Origin: Cellulomonas flavigena DSM 20109
GTDB taxonomy: Bacteria > Actinomycetota > Actinomycetes > Actinomycetales > Cellulomonadaceae
Direction of reading: 5' to 3'
NCBI RefSeq assembly: GCF_000092865.1
Contig: NC_014151.1
Coordinates: 3,410,001-3,474,000 of the forward strand
Length of the DNA stretch: 64,000 nucleotides
Shown: positions 26,094 through 32,652 of the stretch, piece by piece
Layout: every line of letters begins with the position of its first letter
Numbering within the stretch: the stretch's first letter is position 1
Program-made: the position numbers and the translations under genes
The notes under the pieces: generated by a model
What the model was told of the DNA's origin: nothing
Databases searched by the model: none
Seen by the model: the letters and a program-made list of their open reading frames with translations, nothing else

Positions 26094-26099
26094 TAACGT
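26094..26099 (+). promoter_or_regulatory. -10 box TAACGT upstream of glnR
   Basis: TAACGT lies 30 bases before the GTG at 26130, so the glnR message would have a short leader that includes the AGGAGG ribosome site. Confidence 0.45.
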
Positions 26100-26129
26100 G
26101 TGGCCACTCTCAGCCAGGAGGTGACGCCG

Positions 26130-26855
26130 GTGGCGGATCTGCTGCTGCTCACGCCTGCGTCCGGGGGTTCGGCACAGGTGCTACCCGCATTGGGGCTCCT
26201 GTCCCACCGGGTCCGGGTCCTTCCTGTCGAACCGTCCGCCCTCGTGGACGCACCGGACGCGGACATCGTCGTGCTCGACGCACGACGCGACCTGGTCACC
26301 GCACGCACGACGTGCCGCCTGCTGCGCGCCACGGGTCTGACGGTGCCGCTGGTGCTCGTGCTCACCGAGGGCGGCCTGACGGTCGTCACCGCCGAGTGGG
26401 GCGCCAACGACATCGTGCTCGAGCACGCGACGCCGGCGGAGGTCGAGACGCGCTTCCGGCTCGTGATGGAGCACGCCGCCGCCTCGTCGTACGACGACGC
26501 CCCGCAGGAGATCTCCTCGGGCGAGCTGACGATCGACGCCGGCGGGTACACCGCGCGGCTGCGCGGCCGGCCGCTGGACCTCACCTACAAGGAGTTCGAG
26601 CTCCTCAAGTACCTGGTGCAGCACCCGGGTCGCGTCTTCACGCGCGCGCAGCTGCTGCAGGAGGTGTGGGGCTACGACTACTACGGGGGCACCCGCACGG
26701 TCGACGTCCACGTGCGTCGCCTGCGCGCGAAGCTCGGGCCCGAGCACGAGCAGCTCATCGGCACGGTGCGCAACGTCGGCTATCGCTTCGACCCACCCAA
26801 GGACCGCCGCGCGTCGGACGACCGCACCGACGTCCCGGAGCCCGCGGACGTCTGA
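26130..26855 (+). CDS. glnR: GlnR, global nitrogen response regulator
   Basis: A 241-residue OmpR-type regulator closely matching actinobacterial GlnR. The receiver half contains [25 protein letters not shown] and [13 protein letters not shown]. The winged-helix half contains [47 protein letters not shown] and [11 protein letters not shown]. The receiver keeps the aspartate of DARRD but lacks the full acidic phosphorylation pocket, as is known for this orphan regulator. GlnR controls glnA, amtB, glnK and other nitrogen genes. GTG 26130 is preferred because AGGAGG (26117-26122) sits at proper distance. An earlier GTG at 26121 is too close to it. Confidence 0.93.
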   Translation: MADLLLLTPASGGSAQVLPALGLLSHRVRVLPVEPSALVDAPDADIVVLDARRDLVTARTTCRLLRATGLTVPLVLVLTEGGLTVVTAEWGANDIVLEHATPAEVETRFRLVMEHAAASSYDDAPQEISSGELTIDAGGYTARLRGRPLDLTYKEFELLKYLVQHPGRVFTRAQLLQEVWGYDYYGGTRTVDVHVRRLRAKLGPEHEQLIGTVRNVGYRFDPPKDRRASDDRTDVPEPADV

Positions 26856-26885
26856 GCACCGCGGGCCGGGCCGTCCGCGCGTCGG

Positions 26886-26891
26886 TAGGGT
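26886..26891 (+). promoter_or_regulatory. -10 box TAGGGT of nhaA
   Basis: TAGGGT predicts transcription starting near 26898, just before the structured leader, leaving a 5' leader of about 60 nt before the nhaA GTG. Confidence 0.55.
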
Positions 26892-26896
26892 GGTGC

Positions 26897-26956
26897 CCCG
26901 GTGCGCCGGGAAGTCTGGTCGGCAACGACCTGACCGACCCCTCGAGAGGTCCGCAC
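26897..26956 (+). promoter_or_regulatory. Candidate nhaA-I (lithium-class) riboswitch in the nhaA leader
   Basis: The leader contains CGCCGGGAAGTCTGGTCGGC (26904-26923), which I recall as the conserved core of the nhaA-I RNA motif, reported as a Li+ riboswitch. GTGCG (26901-26905) can pair with CGCAC (26952-26956) immediately before the GTG. This would close a stem over the GAGAGG ribosome site. Confidence 0.6.
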
Positions 26957-28300
26957 GTGACGACGCCCCCCGCCACCCCTCCCGCGACGCCCCCCGACGG
27001 CGGCCCGCAGCACCGCACCCTCTTCTCGGCGCTGAGCCCCGGGGGCGAGCGGAACCTCGCCGACACCCTGCGCGACGAGCGCACGGGCGGCATGCTGCTG
27101 CTCGCCGGAGCGCTCCTCGCGCTGCTGTGGGCCAACCTCGCGCCCGCGTCGTACGGCGCGGTCAGCGGCACGGTCGTCGGCCCCGCGGCGCTGCACCTGG
27201 ACCTCGACGTCGCGCACTGGGCGTCGGACTTCCTGCTCGCCATCTTCTTCTTCGTCGTGGGTGTCGAGCTCAAGCGGGAGATGGTCGTCGGGGAGCTGCG
27301 GCACGTCGCGACCGCGGCGCTGCCTGCTGCGGCCGCGGTCGGCGGCATGGTCGTGCCCGCGGGCGTGTACCTCGCCGTCAACACCGCGCTGCCGGGTGGC
27401 GCACCCGAGGGCTGGGCCGTGCCGACCGCGACGGACATCGCGTTCGCGGTGGGCGTCCTGGCGATCGTGGGACGCGGCGTGCCCGTCGCGCTGCGGGCGT
27501 TCCTGCTGACGCTCGCGGTCGTGGACGACCTGCTGGCGATCGTCATCATCGCGGTCGGCTACACCGACAGCGTCGCCGTGGGGCTGCTCGCCGGCTCGTT
27601 CGCATGCGTCGCCGTGTTCGCCCTCGCGCTGCGCCACGGGGTGCGCACGCCGGTGCTGCTCGTCCCGCTCGCGCTCGCGGCCTGGGCCCTGCTGCACGCG
27701 TCGGGCGTGCACGCGACGATCGCGGGCGTGCTGCTGGGCTTCGCGGTCCCGGCCGCACCCGGGACGGCCCTGGGCCGGCGGGCCCGCGGGGACGCGCCGG
27801 AGCCCCACGAGCCGGGTGAGGACGACCACTCCCTCGCGGAGCACTACGAGCACCTGTGGCGTCCGGTGTCCGCGGGGTTCGCCGTCCCGGTGTTCGCGCT
27901 GTTCGCGGCTGGTGTGACGGTCGACGCCTCGATGATCGGGGCGACCTTCGCCGAGCCGGTCGGCCTGGGCGTGCTCCTCGGGCTCGTGCTCGGCAAGCCG
28001 CTGGGCATCACCGCGGCGACGTGGCTCGTCGCGCGGTTCACGCGCGCCCGCCTCGCGCCGGGGCTCGGGTGGTGGGACGTCGTGGGGGTCGGGCTGCTGG
28101 CCGGCATCGGCTTCACGGTGTCCCTGCTGGTCGGTGTGCTCGCGTTCGGCTCGGGCTCGGTCCACGACGACCAGGTGGTCGTCGCGGTGCTCGCCGCGTC
28201 GCTGCTCGCGGCCGCCGGCGGGGGTGGTGTGCTCGCGTGGCGGGGCCGGGTCCACACCCGCCGCGGCGCACCGACCCCGGAGGTCGGTACCAGCCGGTAG
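26957..28300 (+). CDS. nhaA: NhaA-type Na+(Li+)/H+ antiporter
   Basis: A 447-residue membrane protein with the NhaA landmarks. FFFVVGVELKREMVVGELR is the helix II/III signature, VPTATDIAFAVGVL carries the Thr-Asp unwound helix IV, and LAVVDDLLAIVIIA has the ion-binding Asp pair of helix V. A cytosolic acidic insertion (EPHEPGEDDHSLAEHYEHL) lies between the two halves. It exchanges external protons for internal Na+ or Li+ in the cell membrane. The N-terminal 45 residues are Pro/Thr-rich and dispensable-looking. The GTG start is placed directly after the candidate riboswitch. Confidence 0.94.
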   Translation: MTTPPATPPATPPDGGPQHRTLFSALSPGGERNLADTLRDERTGGMLLLAGALLALLWANLAPASYGAVSGTVVGPAALHLDLDVAHWASDFLLAIFFFVVGVELKREMVVGELRHVATAALPAAAAVGGMVVPAGVYLAVNTALPGGAPEGWAVPTATDIAFAVGVLAIVGRGVPVALRAFLLTLAVVDDLLAIVIIAVGYTDSVAVGLLAGSFACVAVFALALRHGVRTPVLLVPLALAAWALLHASGVHATIAGVLLGFAVPAAPGTALGRRARGDAPEPHEPGEDDHSLAEHYEHLWRPVSAGFAVPVFALFAAGVTVDASMIGATFAEPVGLGVLLGLVLGKPLGITAATWLVARFTRARLAPGLGWWDVVGVGLLAGIGFTVSLLVGVLAFGSGSVHDDQVVVAVLAASLLAAAGGGGVLAWRGRVHTRRGAPTPEVGTSR

Positions 28301-28303
28301 GTT
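28298..28303 (+). promoter_or_regulatory. -10 box TAGGTT, leaderless, for the alpha/beta-hydrolase gene
   Basis: TAGGTT overlaps the nhaA stop region and ends seven bases before the ATG at 28311, separating this gene transcriptionally from nhaA. Confidence 0.5.
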
Positions 28304-28310
28304 GCACCCG

Positions 28311-29240
28311 ATGACCCCCGTCGACTCCGCGACGCTCCTCCTCGAGGGGCCCTGGCAGCACCGCTTCGTGACCGCGAACGGCGCCCGGTTCCACGTCGCC
28401 CTCGCCGGCGACCAGGACGCGCCGCTCGTGCTGCTGCTGCACGGCGTCCCGCAGCTGTGGTGGGCGTGGCGCCACCAGCTGCCGCTGCTGGCCGCCGCGG
28501 GCTACCGCGTCGCGGCGATGGACCTGCGCGGCACCGGTGGGTCCGACAAGCCGCCGCAGGGGTACGACGTGCCGACGCTCGCGGCGGACGTCGCGGGGGT
28601 GGTGCGCTCGCTCGGCGCGGGCTCGGCGGTCGTGGTCGGCACCGGCACGGGCGGCGACGTGGCGTGGGCGACCGCCGCCTACCACCCGCAGGTCGTGCGC
28701 GCGCTCGGCGTGCTCGGCGCCCCCCACCCGGTCGACGCGCTCGCCGTGCCGCGCACGCCCCCGGGCCCCGCGGCCTCGACGGTCCTGGCGTTCGCGCAGC
28801 TCCCGTCGCTCCCCGAGCGCGAGATGGTCCGCGGCGACCTCGTCGACCGCATGCTCACGCACTGGGGCGGCGTGCCCGGGCAGCCGGGTGCCGACGCGGT
28901 CGCGACGTACCGCCGGGCGGCCCGCGTGCCCTTCGCGGCGCACAGCCAGCTCGAGCAGGTCCGCTGGCTCGTGCGCTCGACGCCCCGGCCCGACGGGCGG
29001 CGGTACCGCGCCGTGCTGCGGGCGGCACGTCCCGTGCCCGTGCTGCAGGTCCACGGCCTGCGCGACGGTCTGCGCCCGGCGTCGACGGCGGCGCTGCGCC
29101 CCGGCACCACGCACGTCGCGCGCCCGTACCGGCTCGAGCTGCTCCGCGACGGTGGTCACTACCTGACGGACCAGGTGCCGGGTCTCGTGGGCGAGCTCCT
29201 CGTGGACTGGCTGGCCGAGGTCGACGCCGTCAGCCCTTGA
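28311..29240 (+). CDS. EphE-like alpha/beta-hydrolase lacking the nucleophile
   Basis: A 309-residue protein of the epoxide hydrolase/haloalkane dehalogenase-like group. The oxyanion region [19 protein letters not shown] and [19 protein letters not shown] are intact. At the nucleophile elbow, where epoxide hydrolases have GHDWGG, it reads [12 protein letters not shown], so Asp/Ser is replaced by Gly. The late histidine is present in [12 protein letters not shown]. Activity is therefore doubtful, and a binding role is possible. Its place next to nth, crp, ridA, whiB and a PASTA-PBP matches mycobacterial Rv3670 (ephE), which from memory also has a non-standard elbow. It overlaps nth tail-to-tail by 11 bases. 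Confidence 0.83.
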   Translation: MTPVDSATLLLEGPWQHRFVTANGARFHVALAGDQDAPLVLLLHGVPQLWWAWRHQLPLLAAAGYRVAAMDLRGTGGSDKPPQGYDVPTLAADVAGVVRSLGAGSAVVVGTGTGGDVAWATAAYHPQVVRALGVLGAPHPVDALAVPRTPPGPAASTVLAFAQLPSLPEREMVRGDLVDRMLTHWGGVPGQPGADAVATYRRAARVPFAAHSQLEQVRWLVRSTPRPDGRRYRAVLRAARPVPVLQVHGLRDGLRPASTAALRPGTTHVARPYRLELLRDGGHYLTDQVPGLVGELLVDWLAEVDAVSP

Positions 29241-29916
29241 GCATCGCGGCCGCGCGCACGGGATCGGTCTCGCCGCTCCCCGCCGAGGGGCACAGCGCCG
29301 CGACCGGGCACGCGCCGCACGCGGGGCGCCGCGCGAAGCAGGTGCGGCGCCCGTGGAAGATCAGGCGGTGCGACGCCATCGTCCACTCGCGCCGCTCGAG
29401 CAGCGCACCCAGCTCGGCCTCGATGACGACCGGGTCCGTGCTCGTCGTCCAGCCCAGCCGCTGCGAGAGCCGCTGCACGTGGGTGTCGACCGTGATGCCC
29501 GGGACCCCGAACGCGTTGCCGAGCACGACGTTCGCCGTCTTGCGCCCCACGCCGGGCAGCGTGACGAGGTCCTCGAGCCGGCGCGGCACCTCGCCGCCGA
29601 AGCGCTCGACGAGCGCGGCGCCGATGCCGGCGACCGACCGCGCCTTGGCGCGGTAGAAGCCGACCGGGTGCAGGACCTCCTCGAGGTCGGCCAGGTCCGC
29701 CCCGGCGAGCGCGGCCGCGTCCGGCCACCGGTCGAAGAGCTCGGGCGTCGTGGCGTTGACCCGCACGTCGGTGGTCTGCGCCGACAGCACGGTCGCCACG
29801 AGCAGCTCGAGCGGGGTGCGGAAGTCCAGCTCGCAGCGGGCGTCGGGGTAGCGCGCGGCGAGCAGCCGGTCGACGCGGCGGGCACGGCGCGTCAGCGCGA
29901 GCGGGGTCTCGTCCAC
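29230..29916 (-). CDS. nth: Endonuclease III (DNA glycosylase/AP lyase)
   Basis: A 228-residue enzyme of the HhH-GPD family. The helix-hairpin-helix [14 protein letters not shown] carries the catalytic lysine, and the catalytic aspartate is in [10 protein letters not shown]. The C terminus has the [4Fe-4S] loop with spacing C-x6-C-x2-C-x5-C ([17 protein letters not shown]). It removes oxidised pyrimidines and nicks abasic sites in base excision repair. The GTG at 29916 has a TAGCCT box six bases upstream. It overlaps the upstream alpha/beta-hydrolase gene convergently. Confidence 0.96.
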   Translation of the reverse strand: MDETPLALTRRARRVDRLLAARYPDARCELDFRTPLELLVATVLSAQTTDVRVNATTPELFDRWPDAAALAGADLADLEEVLHPVGFYRAKARSVAGIGAALVERFGGEVPRRLEDLVTLPGVGRKTANVVLGNAFGVPGITVDTHVQRLSQRLGWTTSTDPVVIEAELGALLERREWTMASHRLIFHGRRTCFARRPACGACPVAALCPSAGSGETDPVRAAAMLKG

Positions 29917-29922
29917 GCCCCG

Positions 29923-29928
29923 AGGCTA
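29923..29928 (-). promoter_or_regulatory. -10 box TAGCCT of nth
   Basis: On the minus strand TAGCCT ends six bases before the GTG at 29916, a leaderless-type promoter. Confidence 0.5.
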
Positions 29929-30044
29929 CGACCCCCCTCCCACACGCCCGTTCGGTCCGGCCGGTTGCTCCTGGCGGGTGAACAGATCGTGCAGAAGCGA
30001 GCGGACCGGTCAAGCCGAACCCCGCGCACGCCGAACCAGACCCT

Positions 30045-30458
30045 GTGACGTCGTCCGACGAGCCGCTGCACGACCTGCAGCTCGAGCGCCGCGCCCTGCG
30101 CGCCGAGCGGGACCGGGTCGGCTGGTGGCGACGGGTCGTGCGCGCCCGCATCGACCTGGCCGTGGCCGGCGCCGCCGCGCCGGGGGCGCTCGGCGAGGAG
30201 GTCGCCTTCGTGCTGCCGCTCGACGTGAGCCTGCACGTGCCGCGCGTGCGCGAGCTGCACGAGGCGCTGCCGGGCGGCGACGTGGGCCGCGACGTCGGCC
30301 TGCTCCCGACGCTGCGCACGCTCGACGAGCGGCTCGCGAGCTACGAGGCCGGTGTCGCGCAGGCGCTCGACTCCGCGACGCGGCGCCTCGTGGAGCGGCT
30401 CGCGGACGACCCGACGGCCGCCCTGCGGCCCCGGACCGCGGTCGGCGACGCGACCTGA
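30045..30458 (+). CDS. Small coiled-coil protein, RsiG-like candidate
   Basis: A 137-residue, helix-rich, charged protein with no Cys, signal peptide or membrane helix. The segment RDRVGWWRRVVRARIDL (about residues 22-38) has the spacing of the RsiG c-di-GMP motif E-x3-S-x2-R-x3-Q-x3-D. Here it reads R-x3-G-x2-R-x3-R-x3-D, so the first Arg and last Asp of the motif core survive while three positions differ. RsiG is a coiled-coil anti-sigma factor that holds WhiG in streptomycetes with c-di-GMP. No WhiG gene is visible in the window. A second helix pair follows at about 75-125. Family assignment is tentative. It lies between nth (divergent) and crp. Confidence 0.6.
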   Translation: MTSSDEPLHDLQLERRALRAERDRVGWWRRVVRARIDLAVAGAAAPGALGEEVAFVLPLDVSLHVPRVRELHEALPGGDVGRDVGLLPTLRTLDERLASYEAGVAQALDSATRRLVERLADDPTAALRPRTAVGDAT

Positions 30459-30606
30459 CACCGCGGGTGCACCATCCGCTGCACCACGCGGTCGCGTCCC
30501 GGCGCGCGCGGCGACCGGGATGCGGCAGACTGGCACGGGTGTCCGGCGCAGCCTCCGGACTCGACGCAGGCCCGCGCGGACGCGGGACAGAGGGGAAGGA
30601 ACCGCC

Positions 30607-31284
30607 GTGGCGGAGGACATCGTGCTGACGGCGCCACTGTTCGCAGGCATGGACGAGGAGTCGTCCCGGGCCCTCATCGACTCGATGAAGGTGCTCGATG
30701 CCGCGCGCGGTGACGTGCTGTTCCACGAGGGCGAGCCGGGCGACCGGCTCTTCCTGGTGCGCGACGGGAAGATCAAGCTCGGCCGACGCTCGAACGACGG
30801 CCGCGAGAACCTGCTGGCGGTGCTCGGCCCCGGTGAGATGTTCGGCGAGCTGTCGCTGTTCGACCCGGGCCCGCGCACCGCGACCGCGACGGTCGTGGCG
30901 GACGCGGTCGTGCTCGAGCTGGGGCACCGCGACCTCGTCACGTGGCTCGCGGACAAGCCGAAGGTCGCCGAGCACCTCCTGCAGGCCCTGGCTCGCCGGC
31001 TGCGCCGCACCAACGAGGCACTGGCCGACCTCGTGTTCTCCGACGTGCCGGGCCGCGTGGCCAAGGCGCTGCTCGACCTGTCGACGCGCTTCGGCCAGCA
31101 GGTCGACGAGGGCATCCGCGTCGCGCACGACCTGACGCAGGAGGAGCTCGCCCAGCTCGTCGGCGCGTCGCGCGAGACCGTCAACAAGGCGCTCGCCGAC
31201 TTCGCGGCGCGCGGCTGGGTGCGCCGCGAGGGGCGTGCGGTCGTCCTGCTGGACGTCGACCGGCTGGAGCGGCGCGCGCGCTGA
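30607..31284 (+). CDS. crp: Crp/Fnr-family cAMP-type transcription regulator
   Basis: A 225-residue regulator. A cyclic-nucleotide-binding beta-roll at about residues 10-125 shows VLFHEGEPGDRLFLVRDGKIKL and the phosphate-binding cassette FGELSLFDPGPRTATA. A long dimer helix follows at about 125-145, then a winged helix with LTQEELAQLVGASRETVNKALADF as the recognition segment. It is very similar in layout to mycobacterial Crp (Rv3676) and to GlxR. It should bind cAMP and control many carbon and envelope genes. GTG 30607 is preceded by GGGGAAGGAA. The same gene order with nth and ridA is conserved in actinobacteria (recalled). Confidence 0.93.
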   Translation: MAEDIVLTAPLFAGMDEESSRALIDSMKVLDAARGDVLFHEGEPGDRLFLVRDGKIKLGRRSNDGRENLLAVLGPGEMFGELSLFDPGPRTATATVVADAVVLELGHRDLVTWLADKPKVAEHLLQALARRLRRTNEALADLVFSDVPGRVAKALLDLSTRFGQQVDEGIRVAHDLTQEELAQLVGASRETVNKALADFAARGWVRREGRAVVLLDVDRLERRAR

Positions 31285-31348
31285 GCCGCCCGCGCCGGCC
31301 GACCTCGCCGGGCGGTCAGGGGGTCGACGTGCCGCCCGACGCGGCCCG

Positions 31349-31855
31349 TCAGTCCGTCTCGACGACGATCTCGACCTCGACGGGCGCGTCGAGCGGCAGC
31401 ACGGCGACACCCACGGCGGAGCGCGCGTGGACGCCGGCCGCGCCGAGGACCTCGTGCAGCAGCAGGCTCGCGCCGTCGACCACCGCGGGCTGCCCGGTGA
31501 ACTCCGGGTCGCTCGCGACGAACCCCACGACCTTGACGACGCGACGCACGCGGTCGAGGGCGCGCACCGGGTCGCCGTCGGAACCCTCTGCCGCGAGCAG
31601 CGCGGCCACGGCCGCGAGCGCGTTGAGCCCCGCGGTGCGCGCCAGTGCCACCGCGGTCTGCGGGTCGACGTCCGCACCCACCTTGCCGGTGACGGGCAGC
31701 GCGCCGTCGACGAACGGGAGCTGGCCGGACGTCCACACGTGCGCTCCGCTGCGGACCGCGGGGACGTAGGCCGCCAGCGGCGCGGCGGTGGCCGGCAGCG
31801 TCAGGCCGAGCTCGGCGAGACGGGCGGCGACGCGGCCGCCGGGGACGCCGCTCAC
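31349..31855 (-). CDS. ridA: RidA-family protein
   Basis: A 168-residue RidA/YjgF/Rv3678-type protein. The family core VRSGAHVWTSGQLPFVDGALPVTGKVGADVDPQTAVALARTAGLNALAAV matches the RidA beta-alpha-beta pattern. Near the C terminus is SAVGVAVLPLDAPVEVEIVVE. RidA proteins hydrolyse reactive enamine/imine intermediates. It is longer at the N terminus than E. coli RidA, as is typical of the actinobacterial Rv3678c type. GTG 31855 overlaps the stop of the upstream small gene (GTGA), so the two are coupled. Confidence 0.9.
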   Translation of the reverse strand: MSGVPGGRVAARLAELGLTLPATAAPLAAYVPAVRSGAHVWTSGQLPFVDGALPVTGKVGADVDPQTAVALARTAGLNALAAVAALLAAEGSDGDPVRALDRVRRVVKVVGFVASDPEFTGQPAVVDGASLLLHEVLGAAGVHARSAVGVAVLPLDAPVEVEIVVETD

Positions 31856-32013
31856 ACGCCCGGCTTGGGACGCTTGAGGTAGGCCACGAGGCCGGCGTCG
31901 GGACCCTGGATCACGGTCACGAGCTCCCAGCCGTCCGATCCCCACTGGTCGAGGATCGCCTTGGTGGCGTGGATGATGAGCGGAACGGTCGCGTACTCCC
32001 ACTGGGTCGCCAT
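31852..32013 (-). CDS. 53-residue DUF4177-like protein
   Basis: A short cytosolic protein beginning MATQWEYATVPL with the core LDQWGSDGWELVTVIQG, the DUF4177 pattern (a W-x-Y strand followed by GWELV). It ends VAYLKRPKPGV. Function is unknown. It corresponds by position and size to the small gene (Rv3678A in M. tuberculosis, as I recall it) that precedes the ridA homologue. The ATG has TAGGGT seven bases upstream, so it is probably the first gene of a leaderless two-gene unit with ridA. Confidence 0.85.
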   Translation of the reverse strand: MATQWEYATVPLIIHATKAILDQWGSDGWELVTVIQGPDAGLVAYLKRPKPGV

Positions 32014-32020
32014 GGGCCCC

Positions 32021-32026
32021 ACCCTA
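32021..32026 (-). promoter_or_regulatory. -10 box TAGGGT of the DUF4177-ridA unit
   Basis: TAGGGT on the minus strand ends seven bases before the ATG at 32013, consistent with a leaderless message. Confidence 0.6.
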
Positions 32027-32052
32027 GTGCCGACCCCCGCGGGTGGAAGCGC

Positions 32053-32370
32053 TCACACCAGCCCGGCGAGAGCGACCAGCGTGGGCTCGGAGCCGAGCAG
32101 CTCGGCCCGCCAGGACCTGACCTCGGGCCGGCGGCGCAGCAGGGCGCGGCGCTCGCGCTCGGTCATGCCGCCCCACACACCGAAGTCGGCGCGGCTGTCG
32201 AGCGCGTCGGCGAGGCAGTCGAGGCGGACGGGGCAGCCGTGGCACACGGCGCGGGCCTCACGCTGGGCGGCGCCCTCGACGAACAGCGCGTCGGGTGCCT
32301 GCTTGCCCTGGCCGCACGACGCGAGCGCCGTCCAGTGCCCGTCGTACCCCTGTGCCCCCAGCCCTGCCAC
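32053..32370 (-). CDS. whiB: WhiB-family [4Fe-4S] transcription regulator (WhiB4-like by position)
   Basis: A 105-residue WhiB protein. The four cluster cysteines are in LASCGQGK, AVCHGCP and LDCLADAL (C-x(n)-C-x2-C-x5-C), followed by FGVWGGMTERERRALLRR with the G-V-W-G turn. It should carry an O2/NO-sensitive [4Fe-4S] cluster and bind sigma factor. The GTG at 32370 is chosen because GGAGGA lies seven bases upstream. The C-terminal part after the turn is longer than minimal WhiB proteins and ends LLGSEPTLVALAGLV. Orthology with WhiB4 is supported only by its neighbours (PBP2-type gene divergent, ridA downstream). Confidence 0.9.
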   Translation of the reverse strand: MAGLGAQGYDGHWTALASCGQGKQAPDALFVEGAAQREARAVCHGCPVRLDCLADALDSRADFGVWGGMTERERRALLRRRPEVRSWRAELLGSEPTLVALAGLV

Positions 32371-32639
32371 GTGTTCCTCCGCGTGTCGCTCCCTGCGTGT
32401 CGCCGCCGTGACCGTATCGGCACGTGCAGGGTCCTGACGAGACCCCGGACGGGTCTTTTCCGCCGATCGGCCGCGTCGGAGGCCCGGCCACGGCCCGCCG
32501 GCGCCCGGGAAGGGGCCGTCGGTCCCGCGTCGACGAACCGGACCGCCCACGTGCCCACGCCCGGGTGACCCTGTGTGCAGGTCACGTGGAGGACCGGTCG
32601 CGAGAGGGCCTCGCCCGCCCCCGCGTCAGGTGCCACCGG

Positions 32640-32645
32640 TACCCT
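32640..32645 (+). promoter_or_regulatory. -10 box TACCCT of the PBP gene
   Basis: TACCCT ends seven bases before the ATG at 32653, matching the window's leaderless promoter pattern and supporting that start over an in-frame GTG at 32575. Confidence 0.5.
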
Positions 32646-32652
32646 GGCGGGC

